The notes below the pieces were generated by a model, which searched no databases, was not told where the DNA came from, and worked only from the letters and a program-made list of their open reading frames with translations. From the NCBI RefSeq assembly GCF_020091585.1, contig NZ_CP083582.1, forward strand, positions 6,210,536-6,274,535: a stretch of 64,000 nucleotides of DNA, written 5' to 3'. This DNA comes from Kovacikia minuta CCNUW1. Lineage in GTDB: Bacteria; Cyanobacteriota; Cyanobacteriia; Leptolyngbyales; Leptolyngbyaceae. The position numbers and the translations under genes were made by a program. This document shows, piece by piece, positions 1 to 10,007 of this stretch (position 1 is the first letter of the stretch; each line of letters begins with the position of its first letter).

Positions 1-152
1 ATTTGATCTTGCATGAGCTGTAGGGTGCTGTTAGGCATCGCCGTAACGCACCGCTAACCCATGCCTCGGTGCGTTACGCTGTCGCTAACGCACCCTACGC
101 AATCATGGCGCAATTCCAAAATATACAGGAACAAAAGCTGCCGGGTTAATAG
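1..152. repeat. Interspersed ~160-bp repeat, copy 1 (left end outside window)
   Basis: This stretch is nearly identical to 20064-20216. The interior is palindromic: GTAGGGTGC near the left is matched by GCACCCTAC near the right, and CGTAACGCACC by GGTGCGTTACG. The second copy lies inside a phosphoesterase gene, so the unit behaves as a mobile or formerly mobile miniature element. No transposase is encoded. Here it ends about 45 bases beyond the 3' end of the CHAT gene. Confidence 0.75.
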
Positions 153-197
153 TTGGGAATTTTGTAACGTCAAAAATTTTGGGGAGATCGGATTCAG

Positions 198-2237
198 TTA
201 CTCATGCCGCCACCGATCAAAGAAAGGGGAGATTAGGAAATAACTGCTTCCCAACCACAGACCGAGAATGCAGCCCAACAGTGTAAAAAAATGAATACTT
301 GATCCCAACATGGAGCCTGTGAAGTGCAAGGCAAAATTCTTGGGAGCAGACAACACCAGAATAAAATCCCCGATGTCTAACCACCTGGATCTTGCCAGTT
401 GAACCAGGGTGATCTGCGTCCCGATCGCCGTCACCAGAATATGGATCAGGGGGCGTTCATATAGCCCCAGACCAAGTACCAGAACCCCGACGGCGATCGC
501 CCCCAATAATCCCAGGGGTCCACTGATGGTTGGGTCATGGTTAAACTGCCAACTTAGCCATCCCAGCCCATACCCGATACTGCCCATCCACACGGGAGTC
601 CACATCCACGCTTGCCGCTCCAGTGCCCGCGCCTGCATCAGTGCCATTGCGGTCACGAACCCGGCGATCGCAAACAGCAGGACTGCCGGTTCCAACTTTG
701 CCGATAAACCGGGTAACCGGGAGTAGGAGGAGTGGGCAAACCATTGTGCCAGCGGATTGGCAAGCGGAGACCAGTACGTTAACCAAAACCCGATCGCCGC
801 GCCAATGCTGCCACCGATGCCGCCCAGCACAACGAGTTGTAAAACAGCAATGGCAGCCAACAACCCTGATGTGATGAGCTGATATCCGGTTTGGATACCC
901 ACACTGACCTGGGTCGTCACCTGTTTGACTTGTTTGAGTTTGGTTGTCACCCGTCGTTGGCGCACCTGGTTAGAAGTTAGGGGAACAGGACGGGTTGCTA
1001 CTTGGGCTGAAGTGTGGGTGCCTGTGGTTCTGCGATCGTAAATTTCCCCGATCGCAGCAGACTCGTACCGTTTTGCAGTTCCACCGCCAGAACGGGTCGC
1101 CCCCTGCGCGACCAACTGCTCGGTTCGCTGTTGTCTAGACCAATCTGACCAGCGCGGCGGCATCTCCGCTGGATGCTGGCAAATAATGGGCAGCCAGGTC
1201 GCACAGGGAAACTGATCCTCCAACCCCTGAAGCCGCAAGCGAGCTTCTCGCATTGCCAGATAAAATGACTCACCGCGAGCAAAGGCTGCTAAAAACGATT
1301 TGAGAAATTCCTGGGCGACCAAATCTGGCACAGGTTCTCGCATGACGATAATTTGGGGAATTTGCAAATCCGCTAAATTCCGTGCCAAACCCAATCCATC
1401 GCAGGAGTTCAAAATTGCAACCTTTAAGCCATTTTCGACCGCCCGCTTGAGGGCATAGCGCAGCTGAGCGATCGATAAACTTTGGGTTTGGTTGAGGGAG
1501 ATACATCCCGTTTTGCCCCCTGGCTGGCTGGAACTATGCCCAGCAAAATAAAGGATATCCCAGCCTTTCTCCCACAATTGGTCATTCAACTGTTTCCGCT
1601 TGGGTTCTACCAAAAACTGCACATCCGCATTGGGTAGCCGTTTCAAGGCATATTCATCCATCTGCACATCAATGCCCTCGCTGTTCCCCAAAATTGCCAG
1701 GACTTTGACTTTTTCACCAAACCTGAAGGAACGATGGATGCGTCCGTAGGTTGGCACACTGAGCGCAACTTCAGCCTTCGGGTAGCGCTCCAAAATCTCC
1801 CACAGATGCCAGGGTAATCGCCGTAGTTGATCATCCTCGGTTTCGATGATGACTCGAATTTCGTCGGATTGTTGCAGATTTTCGAGAAACCCCTCCCGGA
1901 TCGTGCGGCAGGATTCTGAACGCAGCCAGGAATTCAGGCTACAACTGAGGAGTTGCGCCGTATCTTCACAGTCATCATGGAGAGAAACATTGGTGACCTG
2001 CTCAGGCGGAACATGAATCCGGTAGTTCGGTTCGGTCAGGCGGCGGATGCGCGTGCCCAAGTTGTAGTACAGTTTCTGCCAGTAGGCGTAGTATTTAGTA
2101 ATTTCTGGGGAGCGGGGTAACTGCCCAATGGTTTGAAAAAAGGGACGATCGCCCTCCTCACTGATTTCTAAAACAAGCGCGAATCCTTTTTCAAAACTGC
2201 CATCTGCCACGAACTTCAAAACGGCTAATTTATGCAT
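198..2237 (-). CDS. CHAT-domain protein with C-terminal membrane segments
   Basis: A 679-residue protein. The N-terminal half is a CHAT (caspase HetF-associated with TPRs) peptidase-like domain: the probable catalytic His is about residue 234 (YFAGHSS) and the Cys about residue 279 (ILNSCDG), followed by the family's conserved tail (ATWLPIICQHP). After a low-complexity linker around residues 380-460, the C-terminal 200 residues form about six hydrophobic segments, so the protein is probably an inner-membrane protein with a cytoplasmic CHAT head. There is no TPR array and no signal peptide. The substrate is unknown; relatives are proposed proteases in stress or cell-death pathways. It appears monocistronic, with the next gene divergent. 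The domain call is firm, the role is not. Confidence 0.85.
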   Translation of the reverse strand: MHKLAVLKFVADGSFEKGFALVLEISEEGDRPFFQTIGQLPRSPEITKYYAYWQKLYYNLGTRIRRLTEPNYRIHVPPEQVTNVSLHDDCEDTAQLLSCSLNSWLRSESCRTIREGFLENLQQSDEIRVIIETEDDQLRRLPWHLWEILERYPKAEVALSVPTYGRIHRSFRFGEKVKVLAILGNSEGIDVQMDEYALKRLPNADVQFLVEPKRKQLNDQLWEKGWDILYFAGHSSSQPGGKTGCISLNQTQSLSIAQLRYALKRAVENGLKVAILNSCDGLGLARNLADLQIPQIIVMREPVPDLVAQEFLKSFLAAFARGESFYLAMREARLRLQGLEDQFPCATWLPIICQHPAEMPPRWSDWSRQQRTEQLVAQGATRSGGGTAKRYESAAIGEIYDRRTTGTHTSAQVATRPVPLTSNQVRQRRVTTKLKQVKQVTTQVSVGIQTGYQLITSGLLAAIAVLQLVVLGGIGGSIGAAIGFWLTYWSPLANPLAQWFAHSSYSRLPGLSAKLEPAVLLFAIAGFVTAMALMQARALERQAWMWTPVWMGSIGYGLGWLSWQFNHDPTISGPLGLLGAIAVGVLVLGLGLYERPLIHILVTAIGTQITLVQLARSRWLDIGDFILVLSAPKNFALHFTGSMLGSSIHFFTLLGCILGLWLGSSYFLISPFFDRWRHE

Positions 2238-2699
2238 AGTGATCTCAGTGGGGGGAACACGGAGCGAATCGGGACAGAACCTAGAGTGGTTAATGATTGG
2301 GCAAGCCGCAGTCCAGTGAATATGGGTGTGGGGTGTAGGGTGTGGGGTGTGGTAATTGCAAATGAAAACGGCTGTAGTTGGCGGATTTCCTCTAACGGCT
2401 CCGAATTTTTATCGGGTGCAGTCAGGGAAGTTTTGCAAGTTTTTACAGAACTTTACATTTGGGCAGACGAAATCGACGATTCCTTCTATAGGGGAAGGCA
2501 GAAGGCAGAGGGCAGAGGGTAGAAGGTGAATGGCTATAAATCCTTTTCTCAGTGCATATCACTAAATACGCAGCCGTTTCATTAATTTCCGGTTTTGCCC
2601 TGGTAAACTACACCCCACACCCCACACCCTCCCTCTGCCCTCTGCCTTAACCCTGAATTTTCCTTACAATCAAGAAAACCGTATCGACGAGGAAATGGG
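2238..2699. repeat. Intergenic region with short tandem repeats
   Basis: This is the divergent promoter region between the CHAT gene and the oxidoreductase gene. It carries heptamer-type repeats: GGTGTGG-like units at about 2327-2352, GGCAGAG-like units at about 2498-2522, and their complements at about 2610-2647. Reading frames across it are made of these repeats and are not credible genes. The sequence GAGGAA sits just ahead of the start at 2700. Confidence 0.6.
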
Positions 2700-3641
2700 A
2701 TGGCGACCATGAAAGCAGTCCGAATTCACACCTATGGGGGTCCAGAGGTTTTGACCTATGAGGAGGCTCCGCTACCTGAGATCGCAGCGGACGATGTGCT
2801 GATTCGGGTGCATGCGGCGGCGGTCAATCCAGTGGATTGGAAGATTCGGGAAGGCTATTTACAAGGTTTTATTGACTACGATCTGCCCCTGGTTCTGGGT
2901 TGGGATGTTTCTGGGGTAGTGGAAGCCGTCGGTGCAGGTGTGACAACCTTTAAGCCAGGAGATCAGGTTTACTCCCGCCCCAATATTCAACGGGATGGGG
3001 CTTACGCAGAATATATTGCGGTCAAAGCCTCGGAGGTTGCGTTCAAACCCAAAACCGTTGATCACATCCATGCTGCGGCTGTTCCCCTGGCGGGAATTAC
3101 CGCCTGGCACTGCCTGTTTGAAGCAGGCGGGCTGACGGCTGGGCAGCGGGTTTTAATCCATGCTGCGGCAGGCGGAGTTGGTAGTTATGCGGTTCAGTTT
3201 GCCCACTGGAAGGGAGCGAATGTAATTGGCACCGCTTCCGCTCGCAATCGAGACTTTGTGCTGGAGTTGGGAGCCAATCAGGTGATTGATTACCAGACCA
3301 CCCCGTTTGAGGATGCGATCGAACCTGTGGATGTGGTGTTTGATACGATCGGGGGCGAGGTACAGGAACGTTCCTGGCAGGTGGTCAAACCCGGTGGCAT
3401 GTTGGTTTCGATCGTTTCTACCCCCTCTGAAGAAAAAGCCGCTGCTCACCACTGCCGCAGTGCCTATGTCTTTATTCAACCCAGAGCTGACTGGCTAACG
3501 GAAATGGCACACCTGATGGATGCTGGGCAGGTGAAGTCGATTGTTGAGACGGTGCTGCCCTTGAGCCAGGTGGTTGAAGCCCACCATTTAAGCCAGAGTG
3601 GACGCACACGCGGCAAAATTGTGTTGCAGGTGAAGGAGTGA
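2700..3641 (+). CDS. NADP-dependent quinone oxidoreductase (MDR superfamily)
   Basis: A 313-residue medium-chain dehydrogenase/reductase of the zeta-crystallin/quinone oxidoreductase type. The N-terminal GroES-like domain (MKAVRIHTYGGPEVL) is followed by a Rossmann domain with the nucleotide-binding signature HAAAGGVGSYAVQFA near residue 155. The structural zinc cysteines of classical alcohol dehydrogenases are absent. It likely reduces quinones or alpha,beta-unsaturated carbonyls with NADPH in the cytoplasm. The start at 2700 has GAGGAA at good spacing; an in-frame ATG nine bases later is a possible alternative. Its stop lies four bases before the next start, so the two genes are probably co-translated. 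Confidence 0.9.
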   Translation: MATMKAVRIHTYGGPEVLTYEEAPLPEIAADDVLIRVHAAAVNPVDWKIREGYLQGFIDYDLPLVLGWDVSGVVEAVGAGVTTFKPGDQVYSRPNIQRDGAYAEYIAVKASEVAFKPKTVDHIHAAAVPLAGITAWHCLFEAGGLTAGQRVLIHAAAGGVGSYAVQFAHWKGANVIGTASARNRDFVLELGANQVIDYQTTPFEDAIEPVDVVFDTIGGEVQERSWQVVKPGGMLVSIVSTPSEEKAAAHHCRSAYVFIQPRADWLTEMAHLMDAGQVKSIVETVLPLSQVVEAHHLSQSGRTRGKIVLQVKE

Positions 3642-3645
3642 GGTG

Positions 3646-3894
3646 ATGATGGGGAACTACGAGAATCGGCTAGACCGGATTGAGGGGATTCTTCAGCGAA
3701 CCGCCGAGCAACAGGAATTGAATACTCAGGCGATCGCCAATCTGACCGTACAACAGGAACTCAGCAGACAGGATATCAATCAACTCACCGCAAATCTGGA
3801 ACTTACCAGACAGGATATTAACCAACTCACCGCAAACATTGAAGGTTTGCGAAACCAAGCCGCTAACTATCTTGCAGGACGTGAACAACAATAG
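3646..3894 (+). CDS. Small coiled-coil protein
   Basis: About 82 residues, charged and Gln-rich, without Cys or a membrane segment. It is built from a repeated 14-residue coiled-coil unit (SRQDINQLTANLEL then TRQDINQLTANIEG). Starts GTG 3643, ATG 3646 and ATG 3649 are in frame; AAGGAG at 3633-3638 favours 3646. It starts five bases after the oxidoreductase stop, so it is probably translationally coupled. Short coiled coils of this kind are common in cyanobacteria and have no assigned function. The repeat is visible at DNA level too. Confidence 0.7.
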   Translation: MMGNYENRLDRIEGILQRTAEQQELNTQAIANLTVQQELSRQDINQLTANLELTRQDINQLTANIEGLRNQAANYLAGREQQ

Positions 3895-3921
3895 GTCACC
3901 AGTAACAGGGGTTGAAAGATG

Positions 3922-4938
3922 TTATTTTCCATCCTCTAGTTTGACCTCATTAGCACACACCTTGTTTTGTTCGCAGGTGGTGATATTCGAGAGGGTGGTT
4001 TCAGCAATACTTTGAAGTGCCTCCCGCGTAAAGAATGCCTGATGGGCAGTGATCACCACATTGGGAAAGGACTGGAGTAGTTGAAAGTCGTCATCCTGAA
4101 TCACACTATCGGATAGATCTTCAAAAAATAGTCCTTCTTCCTGCTCGTAAACATCAATTCCGAGGTAGCCAATTTTTCCCGATTTGATGCCTGTAATCAC
4201 CGCTTTGGTATCAATCAATGCGCCTCGGCTGGTATTGATTAGCATCACACCTGGTTTCATTTGATCGATCGCATCTGCATCGATTAAATAATAGGTTTCG
4301 GGAGTGAGGGGACAGTGGAGCGAAATAATGTCGCAATTTTCCAGCAATTCGTCCAGTTGCACATAGCGGGATGCGCCAAGCTTCTCAAATTGGGGATTGG
4401 GGTAGGCATCGTAGGCTAATAGGGAACAGCCAAATCCATGCATGATTTGGGCAAAAATCATCCCAATTTTGCCGGTGCCAACCACACCAACGGTACAGCC
4501 GTGGATGTCAAATCCCAACAACCCATCCAGGGCAAAATTGTCATCGCGAACCCGATTGTAAGCCCGATATAGCTTGCGGTTGAGCATCAAAATTAGCCCT
4601 ACCGTATGTTCGGCAACTGCGTAAGGAGAATAGGCAGGCACCCGCACCACTTTGATACCCAATTTAGCCGCGGCTTGCAAATCCACATGGTTGAAACCAG
4701 CAGATCGCAGAGCCAGCAAGCGGGTGCCATTGTGCGCCAAAATTTCCAGCGTTTTGGCATCTGCCCCATCATTGACAAAGATACAAACCCCTGGACATCC
4801 CATCGCCAGAGGAGCGGTTTGCTGATTGAGTTGGGGTTCCAGAAAAACCAATTCATGGTTAAAGTCAGCATTCACCGCGTTCACCGTTTCCAGGAATTGG
4901 CGATCGTAGGCTTTGGTACTGAAGACAGCGACTTTCAT
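3922..4938 (-). CDS. ldhA: D-lactate dehydrogenase (fermentative, NAD-dependent)
   Basis: A 338-residue member of the D-isomer-specific 2-hydroxyacid dehydrogenases that looks like the fermentative LdhA type from end to end: MKVAVFSTKAYDRQFL at the start, CIFVNDGAD, the NAD-binding GTGKIG near residue 160, catalytic Arg in NTSRGALID, Glu in DVYEQEEG-LFFED and the catalytic His in ITAHQAFFT. It reduces pyruvate to D-lactate, regenerating NAD in darkness or anoxia. It lies downstream of the phosphoketolase on the same strand with a 130-base gap full of short repeats, so co-transcription is possible but not shown. Confidence 0.92.
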   Translation of the reverse strand: MKVAVFSTKAYDRQFLETVNAVNADFNHELVFLEPQLNQQTAPLAMGCPGVCIFVNDGADAKTLEILAHNGTRLLALRSAGFNHVDLQAAAKLGIKVVRVPAYSPYAVAEHTVGLILMLNRKLYRAYNRVRDDNFALDGLLGFDIHGCTVGVVGTGKIGMIFAQIMHGFGCSLLAYDAYPNPQFEKLGASRYVQLDELLENCDIISLHCPLTPETYYLIDADAIDQMKPGVMLINTSRGALIDTKAVITGIKSGKIGYLGIDVYEQEEGLFFEDLSDSVIQDDDFQLLQSFPNVVITAHQAFFTREALQSIAETTLSNITTCEQNKVCANEVKLEDGK

Positions 4939-5069
4939 AGAAGGGAGTGGAAGAAGGCAGAGGACAATGCGGAGACGCGGAGACGCGGGAAATGAATCGA
5001 CGACTCATGACCCGATTCAAAACTTAAAACTCAAAACTTAAAACTCTTTTATCCCTTATCCCTTATCCT
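4939..5069. repeat. Short tandem repeats between xfp and ldhA
   Basis: Contains AAAACTT/AAAACTC heptamers at about 5020-5046 and TTATCCC units at about 5050-5080, running up to the phosphoketolase stop. The same repeat families recur in many gaps of this window. Confidence 0.7.
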
Positions 5070-7517
5070 TTATCCCTTTCCCCCCTCGCTCCATTTCCAG
5101 TTCACCATTTCGGGCTTGTCCATGCCGTGTTCATAAGCGTAGTTGCGGGATTCGATTTGCAGGTTCTTGAATCGTTCTTTGGCATGGGCACCCGCAACAA
5201 GCAAACGGGGGACGCGATTAATCACATCCATTGCAATGGTGAAGCGATCGATCTGATTTTGAATCGCCAGTTCAAGCGGAGTGTTGATGTTGCCTTTCTC
5301 TTTGTAACCACGCACATGCAGATTTTTGTGGTTGGTGCGGCGATATGCCAGACGATGAATTAACCAGGGATAACCGTGGAAGTTAAAGATGATGGGTTTG
5401 TCGATCGTAAACAGGCTATCAAAATCGTGATCGCTTAACCCGTGGGGGTGTTCCGTATCGGGTTGCAACTTGAACAGATCAACCACATTGATAAAGCGAA
5501 TTTTCAAATCGGGAAATTCTTCCCGCAACAGGACAACTGCCGCTAATGCCTCCTGGGTTGGGATATCGCCTGCACTGGCAATGACAATATCAGGTTCTTC
5601 ACCGCGATCGCTGCTGGCAAATTCCCAGATGCCAATTCCTTTAGTACAGTGAGCGATCGCCTCATTCATGGTGAGGTACTGCAAATGAAGTTGCTTATCT
5701 GAAACAATCACATTGATGTAGTTTTTGCTGCGCAGGCAGTGGTCTGCCACTGACAACAAACAGTTGACATCCGGTGGCAGATAAATCCGGGTCACTTCGG
5801 CACTTTTGTTCACCACCACATCCAGGAAACCGGGGTCCTGATGGGTAAAACCGTTGTGATCCTGTCGCCAAACTGTAGACGTAATTAACAAGTTGAGTGA
5901 GGAAATCGGTGCTCGCCAGGAAACGTGTTTGCAAATTTCCAGCCATTTCGCGTGCTGGTTAAACATCGAATCAATTACATGCACAAACGCTTCGTAGGTG
6001 GAGAAAAAACCATGCCGTCCGGTCAGCACGTATCCCTCCAGCCAGCCTTCCAGGGTATGTTCGCTGAGCAACTCCATCACCCGTCCGTCGGTTGCCAGTT
6101 CCCCGCCATCCGCATCTTCTGGAAAGTAATCTGCAATCCAGGTTTTTTTACTCGCTTCATACACAGCATCCAACTTGTTAGAAGCGGTTTCATCGGGACC
6201 AAACACCCGGAAATTATTCGGGTTGTGATGCAGAATATCGCGCAGAAAGACCCCCAGGGGCTTCGTATTACCCACCTCAATCTGTCCCGGTTGGGGCACA
6301 TCAATCCCATACTGGCGGAAGTCAGGAAGTTTCAGGTCTTTACGAACCAACCCTCCGTTCGTATGGGGGTTGGCGCTCATCCGACGAACTCCTTTAGGTG
6401 CCAGGTCTTTAAGTTCAGGGATGAGCCGCCCCGCTTCGTCGAACAGTTCCTCCGGCTTGTAGCTCTGCATCCAATCTTGCAGCATTTTCAAATGGGAAGG
6501 ATTGTTGTGAACTGCGGATAGGGGCACCTGATGCGATCGCCAAAATCCTTCTACCTTGTGACCATCTACCTCCTTCGGTCCAGTCCACCCTTTAGGAGAA
6601 CGCAGAATGACGACGGGCCATCGGGGGCGCTTGATCACCCCGCTATGACGAGCTTCCTGCTGAATCTTACGAATTTCTAAAACACAATGCTCCAGCGTTG
6701 CAGCCATTGCCTGGTGCATACTCTCGTGGTCATCCCCTTCGACAAAGTAAGGCGTATAACCATAGCCACGGAACAGGTTTTCCAGTTCCTCATGGCTGAT
6801 CCGTGCCAGAACGGTTGGGTTGTTAATCTTGTAGCCATTCAGGTGCAAAATCGGCAACACTGCCCCGTCCCGCGATGGATTGACAAACTTGTTGGAATGC
6901 CAGGCTGTTGCCAGTGGACCCGTTTCCGACTCCCCATCCCCAACGACAACCGCCGTGATCAAATCGGGATTGTCAAAGATGGTGCCGTAGGCGTGGGAAA
7001 CGCTGTAGCCCAATTCCCCCCCTTCGTGGATGGAACCGGGGGTTTCAGGCGTACAGTGGCTCCCGATTCCACCGGGAAAGGAGAATTGCTTGAAAAACTT
7101 CTTCAAACCCTCCTCATCTTCACTCTTATCGGGGTAAATTTCCGAGTAGGTACCCTCCAGATAAACCGGCCCCAGCACCCCTGGAGCGCCATGACCTGGA
7201 CCTGCGACAAAGATCATGTCCAGGTCATACTTGTTAATCAGGCGATTGAGATGAATGTAGGTGAATGCTAAACCAGGACTGGAACCCCAGTGCCCCAGAA
7301 GACGCTTTTTGATGTGTTCAGGCTTTAAAGGTTCTTTTAAGAGGGGGTTATCACGCAGATAAATCATGCCGATCGCCAGGTAGTTACACGCCCGCCAATA
7401 AGCATCGATCTTGCGCAGTTCATCCGCACTTAAGGGCGCACCTTCAATGGTTGCCCTTGCTTTTCCAAACGCACTGATTGAAGTTTCAACGGTTGGTCTG
7501 GGAGGTGTTGCTACCAT
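5070..7517 (-). CDS. xfp: Phosphoketolase (xylulose-5-P/fructose-6-P)
   Basis: About 815 residues, full length for the family. It is thiamine-diphosphate dependent and splits xylulose-5-phosphate or fructose-6-phosphate with phosphate to acetyl-phosphate plus a triose or tetrose phosphate. Visible signatures are [13 protein letters not shown], the ThDP/Mg motif [16 protein letters not shown], and WTGPKEVDG. The start is placed at the ATG at 7517 (MVATPPRPT) because AGAGG lies five to eight bases upstream; an in-frame TTG at 7529 overlaps that ribosome site. With LdhA next door it could supply a heterolactic-like route from sugar phosphates to acetyl-phosphate and lactate. Confidence 0.95.
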   Translation of the reverse strand: MVATPPRPTVETSISAFGKARATIEGAPLSADELRKIDAYWRACNYLAIGMIYLRDNPLLKEPLKPEHIKKRLLGHWGSSPGLAFTYIHLNRLINKYDLDMIFVAGPGHGAPGVLGPVYLEGTYSEIYPDKSEDEEGLKKFFKQFSFPGGIGSHCTPETPGSIHEGGELGYSVSHAYGTIFDNPDLITAVVVGDGESETGPLATAWHSNKFVNPSRDGAVLPILHLNGYKINNPTVLARISHEELENLFRGYGYTPYFVEGDDHESMHQAMAATLEHCVLEIRKIQQEARHSGVIKRPRWPVVILRSPKGWTGPKEVDGHKVEGFWRSHQVPLSAVHNNPSHLKMLQDWMQSYKPEELFDEAGRLIPELKDLAPKGVRRMSANPHTNGGLVRKDLKLPDFRQYGIDVPQPGQIEVGNTKPLGVFLRDILHHNPNNFRVFGPDETASNKLDAVYEASKKTWIADYFPEDADGGELATDGRVMELLSEHTLEGWLEGYVLTGRHGFFSTYEAFVHVIDSMFNQHAKWLEICKHVSWRAPISSLNLLITSTVWRQDHNGFTHQDPGFLDVVVNKSAEVTRIYLPPDVNCLLSVADHCLRSKNYINVIVSDKQLHLQYLTMNEAIAHCTKGIGIWEFASSDRGEEPDIVIASAGDIPTQEALAAVVLLREEFPDLKIRFINVVDLFKLQPDTEHPHGLSDHDFDSLFTIDKPIIFNFHGYPWLIHRLAYRRTNHKNLHVRGYKEKGNINTPLELAIQNQIDRFTIAMDVINRVPRLLVAGAHAKERFKNLQIESRNYAYEHGMDKPEMVNWKWSEGGKG

Positions 7518-7529
7518 AATGCCTCTCAA

Positions 7530-8002
7530 GAATGGGGTTAAATGGCTTAATGTTGATTCGAACCGTTATTATCTGCGTCTATAACTTGACAGAGATCACA
7601 TTCAGATTCAGTCACCAGGTAAAATTCAAAAAAACACCAGCATAGAGACAACGATCGCCAGAAAAGCTATATCAGATTTATCATTTCCATCGTCAAAAGC
7701 TTCGAATTACAGAGTTTATTAAGGTGGCTCAGTAATCCGATAAGTAGGTAGTTGCAATCAAATGTAGGATGGGTTAGCAATAGCGTAACCCTTGTGGGCG
7801 TTGGGTTCCGTGCTTCAGCCCAACCTACACAGGTTTTAATTTAATTGCCACCCTCCCACTTAGCAATCCTAAATTAACTGGGAGTGAAACTTATACCAAA
7901 TTAAATTGAGAATAGGGCAGATGCCTGTAGCGATCGCCCTCAACCGATTTTGAGGAGCCGAGTTAGGTGGGCAATTGTTGCCAGCGATCGGATGTAGGAT
8001 CT
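7530..8002. other. Intergenic region between ligase and phosphoketolase genes
   Basis: About 470 bases. The left part is AT-rich and should hold the phosphoketolase promoter. The right part contains one miniature element (7743-7860). No additional gene is visible. Confidence 0.6.
7743..7860. mobile_element. 118-bp miniature element with IS630-like ends, copy 1
   Basis: Flanked by TA on both sides (7741-7742, 7861-7862). Its left end AGTAGGTAGTTGCAAT and right end (complement AGTGGGAGGGTGGCAAT) resemble the ends of the IS630 copies in this window (AGTAGCTAGGTGCAATTAAA). An almost identical 118-bp copy occurs at 59988-60105. The interior carries short inverted GGGTTA / TAACCC and TGGGTT / AACCCA motifs and no reading frame. 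It is most simply a non-autonomous derivative mobilised by the IS630 transposase. Confidence 0.75.
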
Positions 8003-9769
8003 TCAGCCATCATCGCCTTCTCCCATTGGCGCGGCTAACTGGCGAACGGTTTCAAGCGTGTCGATCTCTGCGGCTGGTTTGTCATTACGGATGCGCAGAA
8101 TACGGGGAAACCGGAGGGCATAGCCGCTTTTGTGGCGCTTGGAAGCCTGGACGCGATCGAAGGTCACCTCCAGGACAATTTTTGGCTCTACGGTACGAAC
8201 TCTGCCGTGGGCGAACTCCTGAATTGTGTGGGCTTTCAGCCAATCGGAGAGTTCCTGGACTTCGGCATCGGTCAATCCTGAATAAGCTTTACCGACATTG
8301 AGCAGGGTGGGATCATCCTCACTGGCACGCACGGCAAAGGTGTAGTCCGACAGAAACCGGCTACGTTTCCCGGTTCCCACTTCGGCAGCGGTGATCACCA
8401 CGTCTAAGGTCGCGATCGCCCGTTTCACCTTTAGCCAATCTTTCCCCCGCTTTCCAGGCTTATAGGTAGATTGCAACTGTTTAATCATCAATCCTTCATT
8501 CCCGCGATCGCGGGCAGCTTGAAACTCCTCCTCCAACGCTGTTATATCCGCAAATCGTTGAGAAACTGCCCGGCGCAACATCGGTGATTCTAAACACAGG
8601 CTTTCCAGAATCGATTGCCGCACTTCATAGGGTGAATCAATCAACACCTGTCCATCCTTGTACAGAATGTCATAGGCGATAAAGGCAACGGGAACCGATT
8701 GCAGCAATTCGTCTGTCAATGTCTTCCGCCCTAACCGCTTCTGCAAATCCTGAAAGGGCAGGATGAGATCGTCCCGAAAAGGTACGATTTCACCATCCAA
8801 AATAATCCCTGCCTGGGCACCCATGCCAAAGGCGTCCGGCTTCATGGATGCCAGCGGTCGCACCAAATCGGGAAAGGCAGGCGTAATTTCATCCAGGGTG
8901 CGGGAGAAGAGGGCAACCCGAATTCCAGCAAACATCACACCATGCAGTAACAGAGGGTTATCTGAACGGTTGGGAGCAATGTGAACTTGAGCGCGGATGC
9001 CATCGTACTTGTCTTCAACGGCAAACCCTTGGGGCATGCGGCGCGTGATTTCATCAAGGTCATCCACCGGACTGGCAAGCATGAATTTAATCGGGTGAAA
9101 TAGCCGCATCTGTGCAGTATCCAGCTGATTGTGCCGTGCCAGCACTGCTGTTTCCCCAATGTCTCCGGTGAGCATGTTCACCCACTGAATCCGCGATACC
9201 TCCTGCTGTGCTAGACGGGCGATCGCATCTTCAACTGCACCTTCGCGCAAACCAATCCGCAAATCACCGGTCATGAGTTTAATTAAATATTTAGCTTCCA
9301 GCGGGGTTGCTTGTTGAAGCAGTTGAACGATCCGCTTCACCTTGCGTTTATTGCCCTGGGTCTCTACCAGAGAAGTAAATCCTTTACTCACCTCAGATAA
9401 ATGGAGAGTTGGCGCAACCGAATCGGGTAAAACACTAGCTGCCACATCCCCCAGATCACCGCGCTGCACCAGTTCTACCTGTAACGTATCCTCTTCGGCA
9501 CCACTGACTTCTAAAAGTGCAGTCATCAATGCTGAGCCACCGACCTGCAACACCCGTTGATCGAATTGGGGAAAGGGTGAACCGGCAAAGTAACGGGCTG
9601 CCAGCCGTAAATCCTCATCTGACAGGGCAGCGAAGTAGTCCCCCAGGATGGCTGCTTTTGTGATCCGCTTAGTGGTCGCCGCAATTTGTTCAGCAGCGAT
9701 CGCGAACCGTTGAAACGCATCGATCGCCAGGGAGAAAGTATCAGGACTGCTGGTGTGTGAGTCAGTCAT
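8003..9769 (-). CDS. ATP-dependent DNA ligase
   Basis: A 588-residue ATP-dependent DNA ligase of the archaeal/eukaryal-like type found in some bacteria. The N-terminal region (residues 1-210) matches the DNA-binding ligase domain. The adenylation motif EDKYDGIRA puts the AMP-accepting Lys at about residue 254. Later nucleotidyltransferase motifs are visible (LDGEIVPF, GNEGLMIKQL, RGKDWLKVKR) and the C-terminal OB-fold follows. It seals nicks in duplex DNA, likely for repair, alongside the NAD-dependent LigA expected elsewhere. It stands alone; no nuclease or helicase partner is adjacent. Confidence 0.93.
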   Translation of the reverse strand: MTDSHTSSPDTFSLAIDAFQRFAIAAEQIAATTKRITKAAILGDYFAALSDEDLRLAARYFAGSPFPQFDQRVLQVGGSALMTALLEVSGAEEDTLQVELVQRGDLGDVAASVLPDSVAPTLHLSEVSKGFTSLVETQGNKRKVKRIVQLLQQATPLEAKYLIKLMTGDLRIGLREGAVEDAIARLAQQEVSRIQWVNMLTGDIGETAVLARHNQLDTAQMRLFHPIKFMLASPVDDLDEITRRMPQGFAVEDKYDGIRAQVHIAPNRSDNPLLLHGVMFAGIRVALFSRTLDEITPAFPDLVRPLASMKPDAFGMGAQAGIILDGEIVPFRDDLILPFQDLQKRLGRKTLTDELLQSVPVAFIAYDILYKDGQVLIDSPYEVRQSILESLCLESPMLRRAVSQRFADITALEEEFQAARDRGNEGLMIKQLQSTYKPGKRGKDWLKVKRAIATLDVVITAAEVGTGKRSRFLSDYTFAVRASEDDPTLLNVGKAYSGLTDAEVQELSDWLKAHTIQEFAHGRVRTVEPKIVLEVTFDRVQASKRHKSGYALRFPRILRIRNDKPAAEIDTLETVRQLAAPMGEGDDG

Positions 9770-10007
9770 TAATCATCAACAATAAGCAACTTCTTATTCA
9801 ACTGCGATTTCCCATCCATTCCATCTCCCAGAGGCAGGATTTCTCAACAGATTTAGGGGCAGAGCCAAATCCTCTCTAAGAGGATGTTTGAAAAGGTATG
9901 GACTAAGATGCAACATTCGGAGATCCCCCCTACCCCCCTTAACAAGGCTACCGTGTACACACAAATCGAGCCTAGACTAAGGTAGCTCCTCAAAACTCTC
10001 ATTGATT

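Noticed and set aside
2232-2522. A 96-residue frame upstream of the oxidoreductase
   Set aside because: It is translated largely from GGTGTGG and GGCAGAG repeats, lacks a ribosome-binding site and overlaps the CHAT gene start.
5925-6521. A 198-residue plus-strand frame inside the phosphoketolase gene
   Set aside because: It lies wholly antisense to a well-conserved enzyme and has no motif or ribosome-binding site.
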